Origin: Kamptonema sp. UHCC 0994
GTDB taxonomy: Bacteria > Cyanobacteriota > Cyanobacteriia > Cyanobacteriales > Microcoleaceae
Assembly (NCBI RefSeq): GCF_029167235.1
Contig: NZ_JARFTR010000242.1
Span: forward strand, 48,925 to 112,924
Direction: 5' to 3'
DNA: 64,000 bases
In this document: piece by piece, positions 43,444 to 52,700 of the stretch
How positions within the stretch are numbered: position 1 is the first letter of the stretch
Layout: every line of letters starts with the position of its first letter
Notes under the pieces: model-generated
Databases searched by the model: none
Told to the model about the DNA's origin: nothing
Seen by the model: the letters and a program-made list of their open reading frames with translations, nothing else
Made by a program: the position numbers and the translations under genes

Positions 43444-45807
43444 ATGTCTCTTCAGAAAAAGCCGACTCTACCCCTACGCTTTGTGCTTACAGTTCCTTTC
43501 GCTATCGTGATTTCGGCTTTACTTGGACTGGCGGGATGGCTTTCCTTTCAAACAGGGCGGCAGACAATGAATGACTTAGTTGCACAGCTATTATTTGAGG
43601 CAACCAGCCACATCTCTCTCCACCTTGATAATTACTTAAACGAAGGGGTTGGGAAAGGAGTTTCAAAAACAACGGCTCGCGCTCAGTCGAGCCGAACGTC
43701 TTACCCTCAACCTCAAGTCAATTTTCCTGAAAAAACTCCCGAATTCAACTTGCCCGATTTCCGCATTAGCCCTAACAGCCACACCTTCTTAATCAACCGA
43801 AATGGAAAACTTTTAGCTTTTCGTTCTGCCCATTCAACATCCGCCCCTTATCGCCTTGAGTCTGACTTGTCCCAAGTTAATATACCTGCCCTAGTAACAC
43901 TTTCAACAGACTATTTACTCTCTGACTTTGGCAACTTAGCTACTATTAATACCCAGAATCTTGACTTTACAAAGAATGGTTCTAAATACTTGCTGCACGT
44001 TCGAGCGTTTGAACACAAGAGCGGACAGAAATTGCTGATTGTGGCTGTTACCCCTGAAAGTGACTTTATGGCTCAGGTTAATGCGCTAAACCGTAACACT
44101 GTCTACCTGGTCATACTGGTACTCTTAATCTCCATCTCGCTTTTGCTGTTTACTTCCTTTAAAATAGAACGGCGACTGCAAGGATTCATTAGGGCGACTG
44201 AGGCAATAGCTGAGGGTGACTTTGAGGATGAAGTTCCACACAGCGGTATTGCCGAACTTGAAGCTCTCGCCCGAGCTTTCAATTCTATGAGCTATCAGTT
44301 AAAAGAATCACGCCAGCAATTAGAACAATATTCTGGTGACTTAAAGCGACAAGTTGCACAGAAAACAAAAGAACTCGAAACGGCTAAAGTTGCCGCCGAA
44401 AGTGCTAACCGTGCTAAAAGTACCTTTCTGGCTTCCATGAGCCATGAACTGAGAACGCCACTTAATGCCATTATTGGCTTTGCCCAACTCCTTTCACGTA
44501 CACCTGGGACTGTACCTGAACAGCAATCGAGTTTACAGATAATTAATCGCAGTGGTGAGCATTTGCTCAAGCTGATTAATGATGTCCTATCTCTTTCTAA
44601 AATTGAAGCGGGTCAAGCAACCATCAATGAAAACTCTTTCGACCTTTTTAATTTGCTTGATGACATCGAACAGATGTTTCGCTTCAAAGCCTCTTCCAAA
44701 GGTTTGCAACTTGTCTTTCGCCGGGATTCAACAGTGCCGAGGTATGTGCGAACTGATGAAAGCAAGCTGCGGCAAGTTTTGATTAATCTTTTGGGGAATG
44801 CTGTTAAGTTTACGGCAGTGGGTCGGGTTAACCTGACTGTAAAAAGCCTTAAGCCTGTGTCTAAAAAGCCGACATCTAAGTTCTTTCTCCAGTTCTCTAT
44901 CAAGGATACAGGGCAGGGTATTGCGTCTGAAGAAATTACCAGTTTATTCAAGCCGTTCGTGCAAACTGAAACTGGGAGGAAATCGCAAACGGGAACGGGG
45001 TTGGGATTGCCAATCAGTCGTTCTTTTGTGCGACTTATGGGGGGCGATATTAAGGTTAAAAGCTCTTTGGGGAAGGGAACGGTTTTTAGTTTTTACATTA
45101 AAGTCAGCAGTGCCACTGAGAGCGAAATTCAAAGCAGCCAGCCGCAAAAACGAGTTAAGGGGTTGGCATCTAACCAACAAAAGTATCGCATTTTGGTGGT
45201 GGATGATGAGTCGGCAAATCGGTTGCTATTAACTCAGATATTGACTGCGGCTGGCTTTCAAGTGTGGTGCGCGGATAACGGAACCCTGGCTGTTAAATTG
45301 TGGCGAAAGTACAAGCCGCATTTAATTTGGATGGATTTGAGGATGCCGCTTCTAGACGGTTTTCAAGCTGTTCAAAAAATTAGAGCTTTGCCTGACGGCT
45401 GTAATACTAAGATTATTGCTTTGAGTGCTAATGCTTTTGTTCAAACCCAAGAACGAGCTACTTCGGCCGGGTTTGATGATTTTGTTGCTAAACCGTTCCG
45501 AGACAGCGTGATTTTTGAGAAGATGGCGCTTCATTTGGGAGTTCGCTATGTGTATCAAGAGGAGTCGCCGGTGTTCCCACTGCGGGATGAGGTTGCCGTA
45601 AAACTTACTTCTGAATCGCTATCTGTGTTGCCGAGGGAGTTGCTAACGAAGCTCTACAAAGCCGCTGCCATCGGCGATGAGCAACTCACTCGGCATTTAA
45701 TTAGCCAGATTCCCCAGTCGGAGCAGTCGATCGCGCGAGCTTTGACTACATTGGTTGATAATATGAGCTTAGATATTATTAGCGATTTGACTCAACACTA
45801 CCTTTGA
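43444..45807 (+). CDS. Hybrid histidine kinase/response regulator
   Basis: The 787-residue protein has two membrane helices (about 16-38 and 218-240) flanking an extracytoplasmic sensor, then a HAMP-like linker (RRLQGFIRATEAIAEGDFED). A HisKA domain follows with FLASMSHELRTPLNAIIGFA and phospho-acceptor His334, then a HATPase with NLLGNAVKFT, DTGQGI and TGTGLGLPIS. A receiver domain with DDES and Asp631 in WMDLRMPLLDG and a conserved cyanobacterial C-terminal segment (LPRELLTKLYKAA to DLTQHYL) complete it. It senses an unknown envelope signal and passes phosphate internally or to a partner; no output regulator is next to it. It may control the transfer genes upstream or be cargo. Confidence 0.93.
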   Translation: MSLQKKPTLPLRFVLTVPFAIVISALLGLAGWLSFQTGRQTMNDLVAQLLFEATSHISLHLDNYLNEGVGKGVSKTTARAQSSRTSYPQPQVNFPEKTPEFNLPDFRISPNSHTFLINRNGKLLAFRSAHSTSAPYRLESDLSQVNIPALVTLSTDYLLSDFGNLATINTQNLDFTKNGSKYLLHVRAFEHKSGQKLLIVAVTPESDFMAQVNALNRNTVYLVILVLLISISLLLFTSFKIERRLQGFIRATEAIAEGDFEDEVPHSGIAELEALARAFNSMSYQLKESRQQLEQYSGDLKRQVAQKTKELETAKVAAESANRAKSTFLASMSHELRTPLNAIIGFAQLLSRTPGTVPEQQSSLQIINRSGEHLLKLINDVLSLSKIEAGQATINENSFDLFNLLDDIEQMFRFKASSKGLQLVFRRDSTVPRYVRTDESKLRQVLINLLGNAVKFTAVGRVNLTVKSLKPVSKKPTSKFFLQFSIKDTGQGIASEEITSLFKPFVQTETGRKSQTGTGLGLPISRSFVRLMGGDIKVKSSLGKGTVFSFYIKVSSATESEIQSSQPQKRVKGLASNQQKYRILVVDDESANRLLLTQILTAAGFQVWCADNGTLAVKLWRKYKPHLIWMDLRMPLLDGFQAVQKIRALPDGCNTKIIALSANAFVQTQERATSAGFDDFVAKPFRDSVIFEKMALHLGVRYVYQEESPVFPLRDEVAVKLTSESLSVLPRELLTKLYKAAAIGDEQLTRHLISQIPQSEQSIARALTTLVDNMSLDIISDLTQHYL

Positions 45808-46007
45808 ACGCAAACTGCTATCCGCTAAACACGCTCACATCACTGGACAACCAGTACATTTTTTATCCACCGAATCGGCGATTAAAGGCGTAGCGATCGC
45901 AAGTTAGCACTCTCAATTTCTCAAAGTTCTTTCAAGAATTAGTCTACATTAAGCCGCAGTCCACTAATATTGTTGAATCAACACGTTTATTGCGTGCGTA
46001 AAAGCAG

Positions 46008-46763
46008 ATGAGCAAAATTATTGCACTTTTCAATCAGTCAGGCGGTGTCTCCAAAACCAGTTTGACAATGAATTTAGGCTACCATTTGGCGCGACGGAAG
46101 CAAAAAGTCTTGTTAGTAGATATGGACCCCCAAGCCTCACTTACCGCCTTTATGGGGTTGGAGCCATCAGATTTAAAGGAGACTGTGTACGAGTCCATTA
46201 TGAACGCTTCAGAACCAGCGTTCCATAAAAACATTCACAACATGGACTTGCTTCCTTCTAATATTAATTTGAGCGGAGCAGAACTGGAACTGGTGGTGGC
46301 TGACATGAGAGATAGTCGGCTAAAAGAAGTCCTTGACCCCTTACAATCGCACTATGACTTCATCTTGATAGATTGCCCTCCCTCCCTCGGTATCCTATCC
46401 TATATCAGTCTAGTTGCCTCCACTCACGTCTTAATCCCGATTCAAACTGAATATAAAGCTCTCAAAGGAACTGAATTGCTGTTGCAAACTATTGGTCGCG
46501 TTAGGGCGCGTGCCAATCGAAAATTGCAGATTGCTGGAGTGATTCCGACGCTGTACGATCCTCGTACTGTACAGGCTTTTCAAAGTTTGCAATCAATTAC
46601 TACTTCTCTGGAGAAGATTGGTAAGATTTACCCCCCTGTGCCTCGGACTGTGGCTTTTGCCGATGCGTCGCAGCAGCACGTACCTCTGGCCGTGTACAAT
46701 CCAAAACATCCAGCCGCCACCGTACTCGATACTATTGCACAAGGACTTTTAGATTTGCGATGA
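46008..46763 (+). CDS. parA: ParA-type partition ATPase
   Basis: The 251-residue protein has the deviant Walker A region FNQSGGVSKTSLTMNLGYHL, DMDPQASLTAFMGL (Walker A-prime), Walker B ILIDCPPSLGIL and the C-terminal PPVPRTVAFADASQQHVPLA block. The signature lysine at the start of KGGVGKT is serine 11 here, as recalled for other cyanobacterial plasmid ParA proteins with NQAGGVAKT. Lys16 is present. The stop overlaps the parB start by four bases. The pair would segregate the plasmid. The upstream 200 bases carry no obvious parS-like repeats. Confidence 0.92.
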   Translation: MSKIIALFNQSGGVSKTSLTMNLGYHLARRKQKVLLVDMDPQASLTAFMGLEPSDLKETVYESIMNASEPAFHKNIHNMDLLPSNINLSGAELELVVADMRDSRLKEVLDPLQSHYDFILIDCPPSLGILSYISLVASTHVLIPIQTEYKALKGTELLLQTIGRVRARANRKLQIAGVIPTLYDPRTVQAFQSLQSITTSLEKIGKIYPPVPRTVAFADASQQHVPLAVYNPKHPAATVLDTIAQGLLDLR

Positions 46764-47701
46764 ATCAAAAGCGCGACAGTCAGCCTTATCAAATCAAAGG
46801 GGTTGAGGCTCTATTAGGAACCAGCGACAGCGAAGATGCCGCATCCTCCCTTGTCTCAATACACAGAATTGTCTTGCCAGCGCAGCAACCCCGTCGCTAT
46901 TTCGAGCCGACAGCTATGCAAGAACTGGTGGAGTCAGTCAAGCAGTTAGGAATTCTGCAACCGCTCCTAGTACGCCCCATAGATGGCAATAAGTACGAAT
47001 TGGTAGCGGGAGAACGGCGCTATCGAGCCGCTTCATCGTTAGGCTTGACTGAAGTTCCTGTTGTGATTCGGGAACTGACAGACACAGAGGCGCTGCAAAT
47101 TGCACTGCTGGAGAACTTGCAGCGGGAAGATTTGAATGCGATCGAGGAAACTGAGGGGATTCTGCAATTGCTGGCAATGAAATTGAACTCTACCCCCGAA
47201 TCAGTTATTGCTTTGCTCGGAGCGGCCGCACACCCGGAACGTACATCTGTGGATAACGTTATCCACAGCCCGGATTGGCAAATAGTTAGCGAGATATTTA
47301 CGCTCGTGGGGAAGTACAACCCTGAGAGTTTCCGAACCAATCGCCTCCCCTTGCTGAACCTACCAGATGATGTGATGGGAGCGCTGCGGAAAGGACGGAT
47401 TGAGTACACCAAAGCCAGAGCGATCGCGCGAGTCAAGAATAGCTCCGAGCGCTCTCAATTACTAGAAGAGGCGATCGCTCTCGAGCTTTCCCTGACCCAA
47501 ATCAAACAGCGCATTGCCGATTTGAAAGCAAAAAGTACAGGAGAGGTGGCTCCACCCAATCACTCGCTTAAAAGTCGCGTAGATGCAGCTTATGCCAGAG
47601 TAAAAAAGTCAAAGGTTTGGGATGACCCCAAAAAGCAAAAGAAACTAGAGAAGCTGTTAGCTGAAATGGAAGCATTGGTGGGTGAGGAATTAGAAAAATG
47701 A
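46760..47701 (+). CDS. parB: ParB-type partition protein
   Basis: The 313-residue protein has the ParB N-terminal domain: PAQQPRRYFEPTAMQELVES, VKQLGILQPLLVRP, LVAGERRYRAAS, IALLENLQREDLNAIEETEG. After a helix-turn-helix-like region about 205-240 (LPDDVMGALRKGRIEYTKA) it ends in a charged helical tail. It binds DNA and CTP in known members. It overlaps parA by four bases. An unusual 22-base palindrome with DnaA-box-like arms lies inside the coding region at 47247-47268. Confidence 0.92.
   Translation: MNQKRDSQPYQIKGVEALLGTSDSEDAASSLVSIHRIVLPAQQPRRYFEPTAMQELVESVKQLGILQPLLVRPIDGNKYELVAGERRYRAASSLGLTEVPVVIRELTDTEALQIALLENLQREDLNAIEETEGILQLLAMKLNSTPESVIALLGAAAHPERTSVDNVIHSPDWQIVSEIFTLVGKYNPESFRTNRLPLLNLPDDVMGALRKGRIEYTKARAIARVKNSSERSQLLEEAIALELSLTQIKQRIADLKAKSTGEVAPPNHSLKSRVDAAYARVKKSKVWDDPKKQKKLEKLLAEMEALVGEELEK
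47247..47268. promoter_or_regulatory. 22-base perfect palindrome with two DnaA-box sequences inside parB
   Basis: The palindrome is made of CTGTGGATAAC followed by its exact complement GTTATCCACAG. Each arm contains TTATCCACA, the DnaA box consensus, and the two boxes face each other. It encodes SVDNVIHS in parB, so both coding and binding constraints may act. It could be a ParB or DnaA site. Confidence 0.5.
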
Positions 47702-47856
47702 AGCGGATTTTAAAGTAAAGCTACTCAAATTTACATTGGGTTTATGAGTGCAGTTGGAAGACATAGGAGCCATCTGGTTCATATCGCTGCGTAAATTTTT
47801 AACAGGGGGCTGATAAGTAAATGAACACCGAATAGCCATGAGGCTCCCAAAGTTCT

Positions 47857-48120
47857 ATGTCCCCTGCTTCAAGACGCAGCAAAACGCGCCAACTCCTACA
47901 ACTGTATGGAAATCACTGCCACTGGTGCAACAAACCGATGCAGAAATCAGAAAGAACCATCGAACACTTACTCCCTAAAAGCCGAGGCGGGTCTAACGCA
48001 CTCTCCAACCTGCGTTTAGCCTGCTTCAGTTGCAATAATTCGCGTGGAAATAGCCTTTTCCCGCCTCCCGGCAAGAACTTACACATATCTAGAACTCAAC
48101 CATATGAGAAAATAGGTTAG
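47857..48120 (+). CDS. HNH endonuclease
   Basis: The 87-residue protein has the compact HNH fold: HCHWCNKPM (Cys21, Cys24), RTIEHLLPKSRGGSNALSNL (His37 is the central catalytic His) and RLACFSCNNSRGN (Cys56, Cys59, Asn60/61). It is about the minimal length for a free-standing HNH nuclease, with two zinc-binding Cys pairs. It is followed after 66 bases by the sigma-like gene, so it may belong to the same accessory locus. The substrate is unknown. Confidence 0.85.
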   Translation: MSPASRRSKTRQLLQLYGNHCHWCNKPMQKSERTIEHLLPKSRGGSNALSNLRLACFSCNNSRGNSLFPPPGKNLHISRTQPYEKIG

Positions 48121-48186
48121 GATTTTCGCACGAGCGCGAATTTTCATAGCTAATCAACAAACTAAATTGCTCCTCAAAAAAGCTGC

Positions 48187-48888
48187 ATGGATGACCTAGA
48201 TGGACGGTTAAGTGTTCTAATTGCAGAGATACGTCAAAATCCAGCTAACAGTAGAAAATGGCGAACAGCCATAAACAAGCTGTTATTGCAAATTCAACAA
48301 CTACCAGGACTCAAAAAATCAGCTCATCAAAATTATCCTCAAGCCCTCAACCTTACTTTACAATGGGTTAGTCGCGAGATTGCTAATTTTGAGCCACGCC
48401 CACCTTCTGTTTCCACAAGTTTTGTGAACTGGATAAATGGGCATCTGAAATGGCGGATTAAGGATTTGGATGTTGTTGACAAAAAGGCTCCAATTACAAT
48501 TAGTTTAGACGCTCCGATCGCGACGGATGTAGGGGAAACAACTCGGCTCGATCTATTACCAGACCTTACGCTCGGTGGGCTGGATGGCATGATTGAAAGC
48601 GCTCAGAAAGAAACTACTCAGCGAATAGGAGTTGAACTAGAACGATATATCGAGCAAGATCCAGAACAGAAACTAAGAAATAGCTACCCTCGCTCTCACC
48701 CGAAATGCAATTGTCAATTCCTCAGCATGAGAAGGTTGTTAAAAGACCCTCCTGACAGATTTCAAGCCTTAGCAAACGAGTTAAACGTCAATTACACGAC
48801 TCTTAATTCTCACTGGGGGCGAAAATGCGAACCGTTATTGCAAGAAATAGCCCGCAGTCTCGGATATAAACAGGAACCCAAACCATGA
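48187..48888 (+). CDS. Sigma-factor-like regulatory protein
   Basis: The 233-residue protein has the order of a small sigma-like protein. A helical N-terminus resembles region 2 (NPQALNLTLQ-like QNYPQALNLTLQWVSREIAN followed by SFVNWINGHLKWRIKDLD), then comes a linker ITISLDAPIATDVGETTRLD, and a C-terminal helix-turn-helix (RFQALANELNVNYTTLNSHW GR) follows. The last element looks like region 4. The ISLDAPI segment is similar to text between regions 3 and 4 in real sigma factors. Proteins of this kind sit in front of DUF1822 and TPR-CHAT genes in cyanobacteria. The stop overlaps the next ATG by four bases. I am fairly, not fully, sure of the sigma assignment. Confidence 0.62.
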   Translation: MDDLDGRLSVLIAEIRQNPANSRKWRTAINKLLLQIQQLPGLKKSAHQNYPQALNLTLQWVSREIANFEPRPPSVSTSFVNWINGHLKWRIKDLDVVDKKAPITISLDAPIATDVGETTRLDLLPDLTLGGLDGMIESAQKETTQRIGVELERYIEQDPEQKLRNSYPRSHPKCNCQFLSMRRLLKDPPDRFQALANELNVNYTTLNSHWGRKCEPLLQEIARSLGYKQEPKP

Positions 48889-49646
48889 ATATTGCAGAAG
48901 TGCCTCGGTTAACAGTACCGATAGAATTAAAAGCTCACGAAATGGCGCAAAAGCTCGCAGCCGTTCAAAGTACAGTTCAAAAAGGAAAACGAGTTTACTT
49001 GAATGCGCTGGCAGTTTACGCCGTTCGCAGCTATTTACAATGGCTGCACATAGAAACCGATTTGGAGGGGTCTGATAGCTTCAATCCAGTCAAAGTTGCG
49101 ATCGCAAATATCGCCGATCTGGTAATTCGTGAGATTGGTTCTTTAGAATGTCGCCCAGTTTTACCCGGAGAAACAGCTATTTTCTTGCCAGACGAAGTAA
49201 AAGAGAATCGGATTGGATATGTGGGGGTACAGTTTAGCGATCGCCTGGACTCCGTGCAACTATTGGGATTTGCTCCGAGTGCAGACAGCTTAAATCCACC
49301 GCAACAACTAGCGATCGCAGAACTGATGCCGATTGACGCTTTAATTGAACAGATTACTCGTTTAGAGGAAGCGATCGCCTTCTTAGAAACAGACGATCCA
49401 GTGGCGATACAGGTACGAGCTCAGATAGAAACTCAATCCCTGAGCAATATTGTTGCCCAATTCGAGCGTATTTATCGAACTTGCGAGGAGTACGAGTGGC
49501 GATACGCAGGGGGAGAGATGTTAGCGGGGAGTACCGCAGGAGGGGAGTTTACTCGTGAAAGTACCGATAGCGGCGACACCGATCTACAAGATTTAGCCGA
49601 AGCACTGCTGGAGAAGTTCGCAGAAATATGGAGGGATGCTGCGTAA
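48885..49646 (+). CDS. DUF1822 family protein
   Basis: The 253-residue protein matches DUF1822: LTVPIELKAHEMAQKLAAVQ, KRVYLNALAVYAVRSYLQWL, ETDLEGSDSFNPVKVAIANI, ADLVIREIGSLECRPVLPGE and RIGYVGVQFSDRLDSVQLLG. It is mostly known from cyanobacteria and has no assigned function. It overlaps the sigma-like gene by four bases and is followed 58 bases later by the TPR-CHAT protease gene. The order suggests a physical or regulatory complex, for example a sigma-binding protein that is also a protease target. That role is inferred from context only. Confidence 0.88.
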   Translation: MNIAEVPRLTVPIELKAHEMAQKLAAVQSTVQKGKRVYLNALAVYAVRSYLQWLHIETDLEGSDSFNPVKVAIANIADLVIREIGSLECRPVLPGETAIFLPDEVKENRIGYVGVQFSDRLDSVQLLGFAPSADSLNPPQQLAIAELMPIDALIEQITRLEEAIAFLETDDPVAIQVRAQIETQSLSNIVAQFERIYRTCEEYEWRYAGGEMLAGSTAGGEFTRESTDSGDTDLQDLAEALLEKFAEIWRDAA

Positions 49647-49704
49647 TTTCGGAGCGGATGGCTGATGTGTATATGTAGTCTCTGCTTCGTAACCTGTAAA
49701 GAAT

Positions 49705-52700
49705 ATGGCAAAAGGATTCGGCCCGAAGAAAGCTCCCCAAGCGACAAAACGCCAGACAGCTTATTTCAAGCTGATTCAAGCGCTTCTCCAATGTCCTCGC
49801 GGTAAGGAACTCAAGATTTTAAGGAAGCACCCGGACTTGGTGGATGTTGGTTTAGTGGAAATGATGGAAATGGTAGCTACAATTCTGGTAGCAAAAAAGG
49901 AGTTTTCTGGTGCTGAATTTTTAATTAATTTGGCTGATTTTTTAACTAAAAACCTGGGAAAATTAAACCTGGAAACAATCAGGAATCTTTACACAACAGC
50001 AGATAGCTCACCAGTAACAGACTCTTTTGTTAAAGCTCCGGCTTTCTTGTGGGAAGTATTGCGGACAATTTTGCTAAACCCAAGTGACCAACGAACTGCT
50101 TATCAGATACTAGCAATTCACTCAGACAAACTGAATGAATATTTTCTGCTGCAATTTCGCCTCTGGATAGATTGTACGCTTCTAAAGTGCGAGCCAAAAA
50201 TAAAAAAAGGAATTGCGTTATTTATTGTGGTTTTTAGCGAGAACCTCTGGGAGTTTCGACTGGGCAATAGGGCAATTAACCTGGAAATTGCGATCGCAGG
50301 TTTAGAAGGATGTGCCAAAATTTTAACTCGTGAGATTTTACCAGAAATGTGGGCACGAACTCAAGAAATTTTAGCTCCAGCATACCGCAACCGGATTTTG
50401 GGCGATCGCTCCGAAAACGTTGAAAAAGCCCTGACAGCTTGCACTAATGCTTTGCAAATTTACACTCGCGACACTTCTCTCCAACAGTGGGCGATGGTGC
50501 AAAATAATCTCGGTAATATTTACAGTCACAGAATTGTCGGAGATGAAGCTGAGAATTTGGAAAAGGCGATCGCCTGTTTTGAAGAAACCTTGCCAGTGGT
50601 TAGCCGCGATCGAGAGCCTCAACTTTGGGGAACGCTGCAAAATAACCTCGCAGTTGCTTACACCCGCCGAGTTGAAGGCGATCGCCCACAAAATTTTGAG
50701 CAAGCGATCGCGTGTTATCAAGTTGCCTTAAAAGTTCGCACTGATGCCGATTGGGCTAGTAGCCAATTTCACCTCGGTCTTGCCTATAGCGAAAGGATTT
50801 TAGGGAACAAAATCCAGAACCAGGAACGGGCGATCGCAGCCTATCAAGCAGCCTTACAAATTTATGCCCCCGAAACCTATCCAGAAAGATGGGCTAAAAC
50901 TCAGTTAAATTTGGGTTTAGCTTACCGCAAGTTGGCACAATTTGCTAATGCTTTAACCTGTTTTCAAGCAGCCTTAAAAGTCTTTACACCTGCTTCATTC
51001 CCTAGAGAGCGCATCGAAACCGGACTTGAGTTGGCAAAGGTAGCATTTGCTACTGGCAAAAAGGCAGAAGCTTTTGAATGTTTTGAGATTGTAATTGAAG
51101 CTGTAGAAATGCTCAGCTTTTGGGGTGATTCTGAATCTTTACATCAAGAAATTCCTGCAATTTCTGCTTACACACAAATAGTAGGGCTTTGCATGAACTG
51201 TGGAGAACTAGAAAAAGCTAGAGAATATGCTGAACGCTCAAGTTCTCCTGTTATTTTAGACCTACTAGAAAATGTTCAGTTCCAGCAAATAACTTCTATT
51301 TCACAGTTTCTTATTCAAGTCTTAGATACCGTTGCCAAAAGCGAAAATAATCCGGAAGCTTTGTACCAGCTTCTTGAAGCAAACCTCGATAGGCTGGACA
51401 ACAGTTTTGTAGAACTATTAAATCTAATAAAGTTTGATCTATCGAAATTAGGACCACAGGAAGCAATCTATTTAGCGTCAAGAGTTCTCAACTTTAGCAG
51501 CCTGATTGAAGATTTCCCCAAAGGCAATGCAGAAAACAACCGGAAGATTGCTAAGACAGGCTACGAAGTTGCTGCTACTGTTTTTACCGAAGAAGACTTC
51601 CCCGAAGAATGGAATTTTATTCAACATAAAATTCTCCCTAATTTACCCTTTGAATTATTGCAACTTATTTCCGGAAATCCAGGTAAAATTAGAATTGATA
51701 CCTTACTTGAACATGAGCGAGAGCAAGTTGAGAAGTATTTTGTTAAAATAGCGCAAAAACTTATATCGTTTAAAGCTAACCCAGAACCCATAGACAAAAT
51801 TTTCATCAAGTGGGTACAGAAAATATTGCTTGATGCTAACCAAGAGCAACTTGACGAAATTTTTGTTAAGGAGATGCCAGATGAAGACGATGCTATGCTA
51901 TCTGAACTCCCACCTGAAGAAAGAGAAGAAATTGCTTCTGGTATTTTTGTTTTAAGTTTGCACATCCACGAATTAAAAAAAGGGAATGAGGCTAATAATT
52001 TAGAAATTGCGATCGCAGGTTACGAAATTGCTGCCACTGTCTTAACCTACGAAGCTTTTCCAGAACAATGGGCAGCTTGTGAGATGTTTCTAGGTAATGC
52101 TTATCACCGCCGCTTTAAAGGAGATTGGGCCGAAAATCAAGAACGAGCGATCGCTCACTGCCAAAATGCCCTACAAATATATACCCGCCAAGCATTTCCG
52201 ATACAGTGGGCAACAATTCAAAATACTTTGGCTCTTGCCTATGGCAACCGAATCAGGGGAGATCAGTTAGAGAATGCAGAATTAGCGATCGCAGCAGGCG
52301 TTGCTGCAATGGAAATTCGCACCCGCGAAGCAGATCCGGAAGGATGGACTCAAGTCCAAAACAATTTGGGTCTTATTTACCGCGATCGCATCTGCGGCGA
52401 CAAGGCGGAAAACTTGGAACAAGCGATCGCTTGTTATCAAAACGCCCTGTTATTCCGCACCCGCGAAGAATCCCCGGAACTTTGGGCACAAACTCAAATG
52501 AATCTGGCCTCTGCTTACCGCCACCGACTTCATGGCGATCGAGCAGAAAATGTTGAAAAGGCGATCGCAGCTAACAAAGAAGCATTGCAAGTTTATACTC
52601 AAGACGAGTTTCCCACAGGTTGGGCCGGAGTAAAAATGAATCTGGCTAATGCTTATTTGCATCGACTTAAGGGCGATCCAAATGAGAATTTAGAAATGGC

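Noticed and set aside
45808..46007. parS centromere upstream of parA
   Set aside because: No clear set of repeats or canonical palindrome was found in these 200 bases.
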